64,000 nt of DNA from a virus. Shown here one piece after another: positions 51,930-60,029 of the stretch. The notes beneath the pieces were generated by a model, which was not told the DNA's origin, did not search any database, and saw only the letters and a list, made by a program, of their open reading frames with translations. A program made the position numbers and the translations under genes. How positions within the stretch are numbered: position 1 is the first letter of the stretch; each line of letters begins with the position of its first letter. The stretch is taken from positions 1-64,000 of IMG/VR virus record IMGVR_UViG_3300023184_000109; one strand, written 5' to 3'.

Positions 51930-52040
51930 ATGACTGATCAAGAACGCTGGCAAAGAGATCTAGAAGAAATGGAGTTATTCTTTGTGCTGTTCTTCATTGA
52001 AACCTGGGTGGCTTTTTGGTGGTATGTGAGTCACATATAA
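51930..52040 (+). CDS. 36-aa membrane peptide downstream of uvsY
   Basis: ATG 51930 follows the uvsY stop by one base and the frame runs to TAA at 52038-52040. The product has a charged N-terminal helix (MTDQERWQRDLEEME) and a single hydrophobic, Trp/Phe-rich segment (LFFVLFFIETWVAFWWYV). It looks like a small inner-membrane protein, possibly translationally coupled to uvsY. No family recognised. Confidence 0.55.
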   Translation: MTDQERWQRDLEEMELFFVLFFIETWVAFWWYVSHI

Positions 52041-52044
52041 TAAT

Positions 52045-52563
52045 ATGGTAGGAATATACAAAGAACTTTTGCCTAAATACAATGTAGTGCATGACTTTAT
52101 CACCAAATATGGTCCATGCAGTGTTGTAGATTGGGGGTGTGCAAATGGATTTCTTCTCAACCGCTTGGAACAAGATTTCTCCAGTATTCAAACACTGGGA
52201 GGCTATGATCCTGGCAATCCTGATTATATGGATGTGCCTGCTGGCACCTATGATTGTCTTGTCAGCTGTGATGTGATAGAACATTTTGAACCTGATGAAT
52301 TGGACGCATCATTAAAACTCATGCAAAGCAAGTTTCAACGTTCTGCTTTTTTGATCATTGCCTGTTATCCTGCAAAGAAAACGCTAGAAGATGGTCGCAA
52401 TGCTCATTTGATTGTGGAAAATTGTGCATGGTGGATGGACAAGATTCAGCGACAATTTGATCAATGCCACGTCACCTGGTGGGAAGCTGTGGATTTTGGC
52501 GGCAAGCCACACAAAGGGATTCAACCTAAACCTGAACTGCGTGTAGTACTAGAGAAACGCTGA
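52045..52563 (+). CDS. SAM-dependent methyltransferase (class I)
   Basis: The 172-aa protein has the SAM-binding motif SVVDWGCANGFLL near residue 28, GGYDPGNPDYMDV for motif II and CDVIEHFEPDEL for motif III/IV. It is short for a class I enzyme and has no clear target domain; a small-molecule or sugar target is likely given the island context. It converges with and overlaps by 15 nt the next methyltransferase gene. Confidence 0.76.
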   Translation: MVGIYKELLPKYNVVHDFITKYGPCSVVDWGCANGFLLNRLEQDFSSIQTLGGYDPGNPDYMDVPAGTYDCLVSCDVIEHFEPDELDASLKLMQSKFQRSAFLIIACYPAKKTLEDGRNAHLIVENCAWWMDKIQRQFDQCHVTWWEAVDFGGKPHKGIQPKPELRVVLEKR

Positions 52564-53076
52564 GTTATCAAAAGGCTCATGACCTGAGCGCCAAATCAAA
52601 TGTATTTTTTCGTGTGACAGTTTTGCTTGCCACCACTCATAATTGTGTACACACATAAATGGTTTTTTGCTTTTGGTATGAGTTATTTCCTGCAAGCCCA
52701 CCACGCAGATTTTATTGCAACGACTCAACATAAGTTCGATCACTGTGTCTATGTCTGAATCAGGTATGAATGGCAACACATCCAAGCATATTACCAAGTC
52801 CCAGGTACCGTCAGGTAACTCGGCATGTTGCTCATACGCAGGATCATGCAATGCGTAACTTTCAATACCAATCAACTTTGCAAAATTGTTTTTGCCTGTA
52901 AGGTATTGCAATCCTTTGCCGCAGCCGTAGTCCAACATAGACACACAGTGATGTTGTTGCGTGATTGTTTTTAATTGATTAACGTATTGGTAACTGCCGT
53001 AGCCGGCCCAGTTCACACTTTTTTGTTGAAATGTCTGACTTCGCTGTAGAGCACTGTAATATGCATCAGTAAACAT
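52549..53076 (-). CDS. SAM-dependent methyltransferase (class I)
   Basis: The 175-aa protein has SMLDYGCGKGLQYLTG as SAM motif I, a following IGIESYALHDPAYE and LVICLDVLPFIPDSDI. It shares the layout of the convergent gene at 52045, including HNYEWWQAKL near the end versus ENCAWWMDKI, so the two are related. It is translated with the sulfotransferase upstream (11-nt overlap) from the late promoter at 53681. Confidence 0.76.
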   Translation of the reverse strand: MFTDAYYSALQRSQTFQQKSVNWAGYGSYQYVNQLKTITQQHHCVSMLDYGCGKGLQYLTGKNNFAKLIGIESYALHDPAYEQHAELPDGTWDLVICLDVLPFIPDSDIDTVIELMLSRCNKICVVGLQEITHTKSKKPFMCVHNYEWWQAKLSHEKIHLIWRSGHEPFDNSAFL

Positions 53077-53671
53077 TCTTTGTTAGATCTTTCGAGTATT
53101 TAAAAAATTCAAAATCTTCACGAAACAGTTCGCACACAAATTCTTGCGAAGTCTTGGTGTAGTATTGTTGCAGTGTTTTTTGGGTGGTGTTGATGGTTTC
53201 CAATGGTTTACGAACACCAGTTATGATTTGCAGTGTGAGCCACTCTCGCCGAACATTTTCTAATTTTAACACATAGTTGATTTTGGCCGGCGCATTGGTA
53301 ATGTAACTGACCTGCGTGTGGTCAAATTGTGGTACCAACTTGCTGTAGTGCAACACCCAGTTTTCAAATCCAGTGTTGTATAGAGCTTGAGTACTTTGAT
53401 GTAATAATTCTTTTGCTTCTAATGGATCATCTACTGGTTTGGGTAGTGGATGTTTGGCAAGAAAGTGATCAGCTTTGTTTTTTGAAAACTCATAGTATGA
53501 AATTACCCGTTGATAAGGATTTCTACAGGTTGCAAACCACCAGTCTGCTGTGGTATAATCAACTTCGCTGAATCGGGCATGCCCAGTTGACACAACATCA
53601 ACTTGGTTGTCTTGGAACCATTTTTTAACAGATGATCCGCCATTTTTTGGTATGTGTATGAACCCCAGCAT
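53066..53671 (-). CDS. Sulfotransferase family protein
   Basis: The 201-aa protein begins MLGFIHIPKNGGSSVKKWF, the 5'-phosphosulfate loop (IPKNGGSS), and has ATCRNPYQRVISYYEF, the 3'-phosphate-binding motif, near residue 55. These are the two PAPS-binding signatures of carbohydrate sulfotransferases. It would transfer sulfate to a sugar. ATG 53671 is chosen over an upstream GTG because a TAAATA motif lies 4 nt before it. It diverges from the cytidylyltransferase-cupin gene. Confidence 0.83.
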   Translation of the reverse strand: MLGFIHIPKNGGSSVKKWFQDNQVDVVSTGHARFSEVDYTTADWWFATCRNPYQRVISYYEFSKNKADHFLAKHPLPKPVDDPLEAKELLHQSTQALYNTGFENWVLHYSKLVPQFDHTQVSYITNAPAKINYVLKLENVRREWLTLQIITGVRKPLETINTTQKTLQQYYTKTSQEFVCELFREDFEFFKYSKDLTKNVY

Positions 53672-53675
53672 ATAG

Positions 53676-53681
53676 TATTTA
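53676..53681 (-). promoter_or_regulatory. Late promoter motif of the sulfotransferase operon, leaderless arrangement
   Basis: On the minus strand TAAATA is followed by CTAT and the ATG at 53671. It is back to back with the plus-strand motif at 53700. Confidence 0.68.
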
Positions 53682-53697
53682 TTGCATAAACTACGTA

Positions 53698-53705
53698 GAT
53701 AAATA
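53698..53705 (+). promoter_or_regulatory. Late promoter motif of the cytidylyltransferase operon, leaderless arrangement
   Basis: GATAAATA is followed by CCCAC and the ATG at 53711. The 5-nt gap places the predicted +1 on the start codon. Confidence 0.7.
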
Positions 53706-53710
53706 CCCAC

Positions 53711-54475
53711 ATGAAAATTGTAATTGTCACCGGCGGATTTGACCCGCTACATTCTGGGCACATTGCCTATTTTGAAGCAGCCAAGGCCTTGGGCGACAGG
53801 CTGGTGGTTGGTATCAACAGTGATGAGTGGCTCACACGCAAAAAAGGTCGACCCTTTATGCCTGCTGCCGAACGCAGAGCCATTATTGAAAATCTGCGCA
53901 TGGTAGATCGTGTGATCGAATTCAATGATGATGATGACACTGCCATAGAAGCCATACGTGTTGCCCGCACATACTACACCATGCCCAGAGCCCGATTTAT
54001 ATTTGCCAATGGCGGTGACCGCACGCCAGACAACATTCCTGAAATGGTGTTTGATGATGTGGATTTTGCGTTTGGTGTGGGTGGAGAAAACAAAATGAAT
54101 TCAAGTTCATGGATACTTACTGAATGGAAAACACCCCGGACTGATCGTGCCTGGGGATACTATCGTGTGTTGCATGAAGTAGGTGCCAACACCAAACTCA
54201 AAGAACTCACTGTGATGCCTGGCCAACGACTGAGCATGCAACGTCATGATCAACGTGCAGAGTTTTGGTTTGTTGCTGAAGGTGAAGCCACAGTGTACAC
54301 CATAGATGATGCCAGTACTGATCAAGAAATCAAGTGTGAATTAACTGTGCATGAACACACATTTATCCGAGTAAATGAGTGGCATCAGTTATGCAATGAA
54401 ACTGATCAACCACTAAAGTTGATTGAAATACAATACGGCGACCGCTGTGTTGAGGAAGATATAGAGCGCCGATGA
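53711..54475 (+). CDS. Cytidylyltransferase-like / cupin fusion
   Basis: The N-terminal half has GGFDPLHSGHIAYFEAAKAL (HSGH at residues 14-17) and LVVGINSDEW, as in nucleotidyltransferases of the glycerol-3-phosphate cytidylyltransferase/HldE-C group. From about residue 150 a cupin follows (GYYRVLHEVGANTKLKELTV, then MSMQRHDQRAEFWFVAEGEA as pattern), resembling type II phosphomannose isomerase cupins. The likely role is activation of a sugar or polyol phosphate with a built-in isomerase or binding domain. It heads a four-gene plus-strand operon in the glycan island. Confidence 0.8.
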   Translation: MKIVIVTGGFDPLHSGHIAYFEAAKALGDRLVVGINSDEWLTRKKGRPFMPAAERRAIIENLRMVDRVIEFNDDDDTAIEAIRVARTYYTMPRARFIFANGGDRTPDNIPEMVFDDVDFAFGVGGENKMNSSSWILTEWKTPRTDRAWGYYRVLHEVGANTKLKELTVMPGQRLSMQRHDQRAEFWFVAEGEATVYTIDDASTDQEIKCELTVHEHTFIRVNEWHQLCNETDQPLKLIEIQYGDRCVEEDIERR

Positions 54476-55164
54476 AACCTATTCCTGTGTTTGTAGGATA
54501 TGATCCTAGAGAAGCTGTGGCATATCATGTGTGCGTTAATTCAATTATTAGGCATGCCAGTCAACCAGTTGCCATCATACCAGTGGCACTGAACTTGTTT
54601 CGAGATTATGATGAAACACACACTGACGGCAGCAATCAATTTATCTACAGTCGTTTTCTTGTACCGCACTTGATGGACTACTCAGGATGGGCCATATTCA
54701 TTGATGGCGACATGATTTTGCGTGGAGACATTGTAGAACTATGGGAATTGCAAGACTCGTTCAAAGACGTCATGGTAGTCAAACATGATTACAAAACACG
54801 CATGCCTGTCAAGTACCTTGGCTCAAAGAACGAAGACTATCCTCGCAAGAACTGGTCAAGTGTTATACTGTGGAATTGCAACAGTTATCCCAATCGCAAG
54901 TTGACACCAGAATTTGTGCAAAAGTCAACAGGTGCAGAACTACATAGATTTTCATGGATAGATGATGAACGTATTGGTGAGCTACCCCCAGAGTGGAACT
55001 GGTTGGATGTTGAATACGAGTGGAACCCACAGGCAAAATTAGTACACTACACTTTGGGCACTCCGTGCTTTCATGAGTTTGCTGATGCTGGTGATTTTGC
55101 AGAAGAATGGCACCAAGAAAGATTACTAACCAATTATTGCGAGCAAAAAATACAAAATGGATGA
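54472..55164 (+). CDS. Glycosyltransferase (GT-A, GT8-like)
   Basis: The 230-aa protein opens MKPIPVFVGYDPREAVAYHV and has FIDGDMIL with D78-G-D80 as the metal-binding DxD. SSVILWNCNSYPN and a late LVHYTLGTPCFHEFADAGDF follow. This fits GT-A enzymes of the GT8-like type that use a nucleotide sugar with Mn. The start overlaps the preceding stop by 4 nt (ATGA). Confidence 0.82.
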   Translation: MKPIPVFVGYDPREAVAYHVCVNSIIRHASQPVAIIPVALNLFRDYDETHTDGSNQFIYSRFLVPHLMDYSGWAIFIDGDMILRGDIVELWELQDSFKDVMVVKHDYKTRMPVKYLGSKNEDYPRKNWSSVILWNCNSYPNRKLTPEFVQKSTGAELHRFSWIDDERIGELPPEWNWLDVEYEWNPQAKLVHYTLGTPCFHEFADAGDFAEEWHQERLLTNYCEQKIQNG

Positions 55165-56116
55165 AGAACTAACATCACTGCCGCGGCATGAACTTGAAAT
55201 GGTTCCTCCTGAAATGGCACAATTATTTAGAGACATTATAAAATATCGTGTGGATCCAGAAGGGGCATATTACGGTATTGGTGTTGAGCAAATATTTGAA
55301 CAAATTCGAGCACTTGACAACGGAGTTGTTCACGGTATTGACAGTGAATTTAGATATGAGGAAAAAGGAAAAATGTTTGATCCTGTTATACAGAGTCTCA
55401 CCTTGGGAGCAGGTGGTCAGATAACCACCTGGAGCAAAAGCGAACCATCAATGACGCCAGTTATCTTGCGTGGCATAACCAAACGTAAACAAATGGATTC
55501 TTGTAGACAAAATAACAGAGACTTTTATTATATTGACACTGGCTACTTGGGTAATGGTAAAAAGAAAACTTACCACAGAATCACAAAAAACGATGTGCAA
55601 AATTTTGGTCCTGTAATAGATCGCCCTGGTGATAGATTTGAGCGAACTGGTGTCAGGCCAGCCAAATGCCGAACTGACGGCAGGCGCATATTGCTTGCAC
55701 CCCCCAGCCAAAAGTTATTGAATTTGTACGACATTGATCTGGAACAATGGTTAGAAACCACGCTGGCAGAAATTGCACAGAACACGGATCGTCCTGTTGT
55801 GGTTCGACGCAAACCTGGACGCACTGCTAGGACCAGTGACGACAGCATGGAAGCGGCGTTGAGTCAAGACATCTATTGTTTGATAACATTCAGCAGCATT
55901 GCAGCCGGAGAAGCATTGATATACGGCAAGCCCGCAATCACACTAGGGCCAAATGCGGCTGCATCGTTGTGCAGTAACACATTGAAAGAAATTGAATATA
56001 TTAAAAAGCCTGACATAGATCAAGTCCGTGCTTGGTGTAGACACATAGCCTATTGTCAATTTACTGAGCCAGAAATGCGTGACGGCACAGCATGGAGAAT
56101 ATTACAAGGTGGTTGA
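55157..56116 (+). CDS. Capsule-synthesis-like protein (island paralogue 1)
   Basis: The 319-aa protein belongs to a family with five members here. It has PVILRGITKRKQMDSCRQNN, DFYYIDTGYLGN, YDIDLEQWLETTLAEIAQNT, RPVVVRRKPG and ITFSSIAAGEALIYGKPAIT, then HIAYCQFTEPEMRDGTA. The S-S-x-A-x-E-A...G-x-P motif is typical of GT-B Kdo/capsule transferases of the KpsC/KpsS type. The closest relative is the minus-strand gene at 58434. It probably transfers a sugar to a surface or virion glycan. It overlaps the preceding GT gene by 8 nt. Confidence 0.68.
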   Translation: MDEELTSLPRHELEMVPPEMAQLFRDIIKYRVDPEGAYYGIGVEQIFEQIRALDNGVVHGIDSEFRYEEKGKMFDPVIQSLTLGAGGQITTWSKSEPSMTPVILRGITKRKQMDSCRQNNRDFYYIDTGYLGNGKKKTYHRITKNDVQNFGPVIDRPGDRFERTGVRPAKCRTDGRRILLAPPSQKLLNLYDIDLEQWLETTLAEIAQNTDRPVVVRRKPGRTARTSDDSMEAALSQDIYCLITFSSIAAGEALIYGKPAITLGPNAAASLCSNTLKEIEYIKKPDIDQVRAWCRHIAYCQFTEPEMRDGTAWRILQGG

Positions 56117-57032
56117 TGTTGTTGTTTACGTCAGCTCAGTGGCCAATCCACAAAAGCATGCGAGAAAAATACAATGCTTGGAAAGTTTTGCTGAAGGCGT
56201 TAAGGCCGCGGGACACACAGTTACCCTGGAATGGGAACACCGTTATACTCCCAGTCGGTTAGCAGTGATGCTGGGATGGGCCACTACCAACACTGGTGGC
56301 CGTAACATCACATTGCGAAAACAAATCATTGCTGAACAACGTGCGCAGGGCAACCACACCATGTGCATAGATGCGTCATGCTGGAAATACCTTGACAACA
56401 ATGGCACTTACTTGCGTTACAGCCTTGACGGACCTTTTTATGACCGTGCCGAGTATGCCAACAAGAACAGCAACAATGGTAAATGGCAAGAGATCAGTTC
56501 AGTTCTGGGCATACAATTAAAACCCCCGCAACACAATGATGGGCACATCTTGATTGGCATGCAACGTGATGGTGGGTTTGCAATGAAAGCACTAGATCCC
56601 ATGTCATGGTTGTGGGACAAGATTCAAGCCATTAGAAAAGTTACTGGCAGACCCATACACATACGTCCACATCCAGGACAATACAACATGGCAGACTTTG
56701 TCCGGTACACCGGTAGACACGTTAGACGATTGAACACTGTGGTGATACATCCTGAACAAAGCAGACTGATTGACAACCTGCAAGGTGCGCACAGTGCAGT
56801 GTTCTTCAACAGTTCAGCAAGTGTGGCTGCTGTGTGTGAAGGTGTACCTGTGTTTGTGGATGATGCCAGTTGTGTGGCATGGTCTGTTGCCAACAAGGAC
56901 ATCGCAAAAATTGAAACGCCTGATACATTTGATAAGAACCAATGGATATGGGACCTGGCTTCAGCACACTGGAGTGATGCAGATGCACGAGCAGGGCGCA
57001 TCTATCAAAAGTTCTTACCGTATTTGGTATAA
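56079..57032 (+). CDS. Capsule-synthesis-like protein (island paralogue 2)
   Basis: The 317-aa protein shows DVVVYVSSVANPQKHARKIQ at the first strand, TLRYSLDGPFYDRAEYANKN-like acceptor region, GRPIHIRPHPGQYNM with the RPHP loop, and HSAVFFNSSASVAAVCEGVP followed by VFVDDASCVAWSVAN. The S-S-A-S...E-G-V-P stretch is the nucleotide-sugar site of GT-B capsule enzymes. ATG 56079 overlaps the previous gene by 38 nt; an in-frame GTG at 56109 just before the first strand is an equally possible start. The 3' end overlaps the convergent paralogue by 18 nt. Confidence 0.66.
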   Translation: MTAQHGEYYKVVDVVVYVSSVANPQKHARKIQCLESFAEGVKAAGHTVTLEWEHRYTPSRLAVMLGWATTNTGGRNITLRKQIIAEQRAQGNHTMCIDASCWKYLDNNGTYLRYSLDGPFYDRAEYANKNSNNGKWQEISSVLGIQLKPPQHNDGHILIGMQRDGGFAMKALDPMSWLWDKIQAIRKVTGRPIHIRPHPGQYNMADFVRYTGRHVRRLNTVVIHPEQSRLIDNLQGAHSAVFFNSSASVAAVCEGVPVFVDDASCVAWSVANKDIAKIETPDTFDKNQWIWDLASAHWSDADARAGRIYQKFLPYLV

Positions 57033-57812
57033 TTCCACAAGCTCTGCAACATCACCATTGACAAACTCGTCAATGTGAAATTGACTCCATGCAATATGAT
57101 CCCACCAGTCTGCTCGGTCTGGATATGTGATGTTGGCCAAGTTATCTACACCGCCCATGAGCAATGTGGTAACTGATGCATCCACAGTGTATGCTGGTAC
57201 GCCCAACAACACTGCTTCTACACAGGCCATGGTACGTTCGCCCACAACAGCATGTGCCTTGACCAATTGATCTTGGTAGCGTTGAAATCTTGTTGCCTTG
57301 TTTCCAGCCTTGGGTCTCCATACTATGGGTCCGGACCAAGACTTTTTTATTGCTTTTTCAATTTCAGCACACCATTCGGGTGTGGTAATACCTCGACGTT
57401 GCAACAGTATTTCGTTTATGGGCATGGGCACCAACACATAATCACCTGTACGTTGTTGCCAGGTTTGTTGTGCAGGTGCAGGAAACAGTTTGGATCTGTT
57501 GTGAGGTCTGGGTCGCATGCGCATGTTATGATGGCCACAGTATGTTACTCTGCGTGTGGCCCGTCGAGGTGTATCCAATCCCCAATAACCATATTCAATT
57601 TCAATCCAGGGACGACCGGCAGCGATCCATTCCTTCAGCGGGCTCCACCAAGGTGCAAAGTGACTGACAACTAACACATGGTCTTGGGGTATTTGATGCA
57701 TGTGATCAAACGTTTTAAGTCCACGACGCTGCCAAGGACGCAATGACCATGACTCAAAGTCACCTTTGATGGCTGAACACCAAGCGTATTTTATTGCCAA
57801 CCCATGATCCAA
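57015..57812 (-). CDS. Capsule-synthesis-like protein (island paralogue 3)
   Basis: The 265-aa protein has DHVLVVSHFAPWWSPLKEWI, RPWIEIEYGYWG, a PIVWRPKAGNKATRFQ loop and AVVGERTMACVEAVLLGVPA followed by YTVDASVTTLL. It ends with DHIAWSQFHIDEFVNGDVAE, the C-terminal signature shared with the gene at 58434. It is the last gene of a four-gene minus-strand operon and overlaps FkbM-like gene upstream by 22 nt. Confidence 0.66.
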   Translation of the reverse strand: MDHGLAIKYAWCSAIKGDFESWSLRPWQRRGLKTFDHMHQIPQDHVLVVSHFAPWWSPLKEWIAAGRPWIEIEYGYWGLDTPRRATRRVTYCGHHNMRMRPRPHNRSKLFPAPAQQTWQQRTGDYVLVPMPINEILLQRRGITTPEWCAEIEKAIKKSWSGPIVWRPKAGNKATRFQRYQDQLVKAHAVVGERTMACVEAVLLGVPAYTVDASVTTLLMGGVDNLANITYPDRADWWDHIAWSQFHIDEFVNGDVAELVELYQIR

Positions 57813-58441
57813 TCATCCTTGACTTGATCCAGTCGCACCATGCCCCATGACCGCATGAGTTCAATGGCAGCATGTTGTCCATATTGATCACTGTAAGCAT
57901 CATGTGGTTTTTGTTCTACCACAACAACAGGTCTACATCGCTTTATGGTTTGCTCAGCACCTTGAAGTATGCGATACTCGTAGCCTTCGCAATCCATTTT
58001 GATGTAGTCTACTTCGTCCAAATCCAAGTCATCCAGTCTATACACTTGAGTTTCGCCAGTGCCCAAGGTAGCAGGATCAATGTGCGTGTGTCCGGTGTTG
58101 CCTTCTGTAATGATCATTGTGGCGGTTGTGCGTTTGTCACCCAGTGCAAAGTCTTTGACTTGTAAGTTATCAGCAACAACATTACGAATCAGGCATTCTC
58201 TAAACATGGCCACAGGCTCAAATGCCAGCACAGTGCGAAAGTTTTGGCATAGACTGCGACTCCACAATCCCACATTGGCACCTATGTCCAAGGCAACACC
58301 GCGCCGCTTGGTATGTGTCATGCTGCGATCGCGCACTTGATATTGGTACTCAGCAGGTCCGCCTTTGTCTGTGCTTTTCTTCAGCATCTTTGGAAAATGT
58401 GATTCGGCGTCTGGGAACCACCACCCTTGGTATTCATGCAC
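57791..58441 (-). CDS. FkbM-family methyltransferase
   Basis: The 216-aa protein has GVALDIGANVGLWSRSLCQN (SAM motif, D52 to G58), TVLAFEPVAMFRECLIRNV, and the FkbM-type block VYRLDDLDLDEVDYIKMDCE followed by GYEYRILQGAEQTIKRCRPV. FkbM enzymes O-methylate sugars and related hydroxyls and are common in surface-polysaccharide clusters. It overlaps the genes on both sides in the minus-strand operon. Confidence 0.87.
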   Translation of the reverse strand: MHEYQGWWFPDAESHFPKMLKKSTDKGGPAEYQYQVRDRSMTHTKRRGVALDIGANVGLWSRSLCQNFRTVLAFEPVAMFRECLIRNVVADNLQVKDFALGDKRTTATMIITEGNTGHTHIDPATLGTGETQVYRLDDLDLDEVDYIKMDCEGYEYRILQGAEQTIKRCRPVVVVEQKPHDAYSDQYGQHAAIELMRSWGMVRLDQVKDDWIMGWQ

Positions 58442-59237
58442 TTAGTATCTCCTCTGTTTGTTTAAGTATTCGTTCGGCTGAGCCGTTTTTGAATTCGTCT
58501 ATGTGAAATTGAGCATAAGCCAAATGGTACGCCCACGCTAGTATCTGATCCTGATCTGGGAACCAAGGATTGTCAATCTTGCTCAAATCTAAATTGCTCA
58601 CAGGCCTTGCAGCATTGCACGGAGCCATGACAAACACAGGTGTGCCTGCTAGTATGGCTTCTGTGCCTGCAATACTATTGAATGTGACAACAGCATGTAC
58701 ATCGTCTAGGGCTTTTTCCACACGATTGATTTTTCTATCAGTACGACTGCGGTTGCGTTCACGTATGATGATGGGACGGTCGGTGTATTGCTTGATAGTG
58801 GCCACAGTTTCGGCCAACCATGTGTCCAAGTCTATGTCATAGAACTTGCAAGGCTTTTCATCAGGAGCCGCAATCAGTATTGCACTGCCTGGACGTCTGC
58901 GTGAAATTTCTAATCCCAGTCGATTCCAACGATCACTGGGACGAGGTATAACTTGATCATGTTGTAAGTTGTTGGGTACAATACGATGCCAATGTTTCCA
59001 CCCTTGTGGGTTTTTAAAACTGGGACGATTGCCTAGATATCCAGAGTCCATGTACCTAAACGGTCTATTATCTGCCCAACATTGTTTGATGATTTTGTGT
59101 TTCATGATACCACGCAACATCACGGGCTCAGTGCTGTCCTCGTAACGCCATGACTCCAAGGGAGTAGACTCAAGACCAAGTCCATGTGCGTACATATCGA
59201 TGTATTCGTCGTCACCGTTCTTGCTCAAAAATATCAT
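58434..59237 (-). CDS. Capsule-synthesis-like protein (island paralogue 4)
   Basis: The 267-aa protein aligns along its length with the plus-strand gene at 55157: PVMLRGIMKHKIIKQCWADN, RPFRYMDSGYLGNRPSFKNP, YDIDLDTWLAETVATIKQYT, RPIIIRERNRSRTDRKINRV and VVTFNSIAGTEAILAGTPVF. It ends AYHLAYAQFHIDEFKNGSAE. It lacks the first 60-70 residues of that relative. The two copies lie on opposite strands, which points to duplication with inversion. The start overlaps the upstream GT stop (ATGA). Confidence 0.68.
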   Translation of the reverse strand: MIFLSKNGDDEYIDMYAHGLGLESTPLESWRYEDSTEPVMLRGIMKHKIIKQCWADNRPFRYMDSGYLGNRPSFKNPQGWKHWHRIVPNNLQHDQVIPRPSDRWNRLGLEISRRRPGSAILIAAPDEKPCKFYDIDLDTWLAETVATIKQYTDRPIIIRERNRSRTDRKINRVEKALDDVHAVVTFNSIAGTEAILAGTPVFVMAPCNAARPVSNLDLSKIDNPWFPDQDQILAWAYHLAYAQFHIDEFKNGSAERILKQTEEILSA

Positions 59238-60016
59238 TGCCAGTACTTTTCAGTGCGTCGAACCACAAGGTCTTTGAGTTTGCTACGGCCATCATGCTTG
59301 CGTTTGCCTTTGAGGTGGTCGATGTATGCACCCCATTCACAGTTGATTAGCGGATGACCTTCGCCGTTGATCAAACCGGCTGACCAATTTAGTTCTGCAA
59401 GCCCGCTGCGAGCTTTGACTTGATCAAACACATAACTGTCATGCCATTCGGGCAACGTGAATATTCCGTTTTCGGCATCATCATACATGCGTTGAAATTC
59501 TGTTAAAAAGTTTTGCACAGCAGGTTCAGTCAAGTGCATGCCGTACAGGCCACATTCGGTAAACTTGTTGCTACGACCTGCGTAACACAGTTGTTTTGCG
59601 TCTGGAAAAAATTCGGCAATACGCGACACAGTGATTGGGGTGTGACACACCATGTCAGCGTCCATCCAAATCAACCATTCAGTGCCGCAGGTACGAGCCG
59701 CATGGAATATGGCATACACTTTGTGACTGAATCTCACAGCCTGCCATTTGTATGCTTTGCGTTCACTACCAGGCCCAATATCACCATTGGCCTTGGGCAC
59801 ATCTCGCCATTTGTTTTTGAATGCGACCAGTTCAGAGCTGACACTTTCTAAATTTAGCACTTGTAGATTGGGTGCAGTTTGCGTGACTTGACAACCTTCA
59901 GCATACACTTTCAGGGCAACCTCGCGTGGCCAGGTTCGTAAGAATGTGTCAATCATGCGAGAGCCATAAGTCTTGTAGCCTTCTGCATTAAATGTGGTAC
60001 ATACAGTATATTTCAT
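59234..60016 (-). CDS. Glycosyltransferase-like (GT-A)
   Basis: The 260-aa protein opens MKYTVCTTFNAEGYKTYGSR and has EWLIWMDADMVCHTP with D119-A-D121 as DxD. CYAGRSNKFTECGLYGMHLT and ELNWSAGLINGEGHPLINCE follow. It is the first gene of the minus-strand operon. ATG 60016 is chosen over 60043 because a TAAATA motif lies 5 nt before it. Confidence 0.74.
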   Translation of the reverse strand: MKYTVCTTFNAEGYKTYGSRMIDTFLRTWPREVALKVYAEGCQVTQTAPNLQVLNLESVSSELVAFKNKWRDVPKANGDIGPGSERKAYKWQAVRFSHKVYAIFHAARTCGTEWLIWMDADMVCHTPITVSRIAEFFPDAKQLCYAGRSNKFTECGLYGMHLTEPAVQNFLTEFQRMYDDAENGIFTLPEWHDSYVFDQVKARSGLAELNWSAGLINGEGHPLINCEWGAYIDHLKGKRKHDGRSKLKDLVVRRTEKYWQ

Positions 60017-60021
60017 AGACG

Positions 60022-60027
60022 TATTTA
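60022..60027 (-). promoter_or_regulatory. Late promoter motif of the minus-strand glycan operon, leaderless arrangement
   Basis: On the minus strand TAAATA is followed by CGTCT and the ATG at 60016. The 5-nt gap is the same as at 1327, 3055, 39456 and 53711. Confidence 0.68.
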
Positions 60028-60029
60028 CA

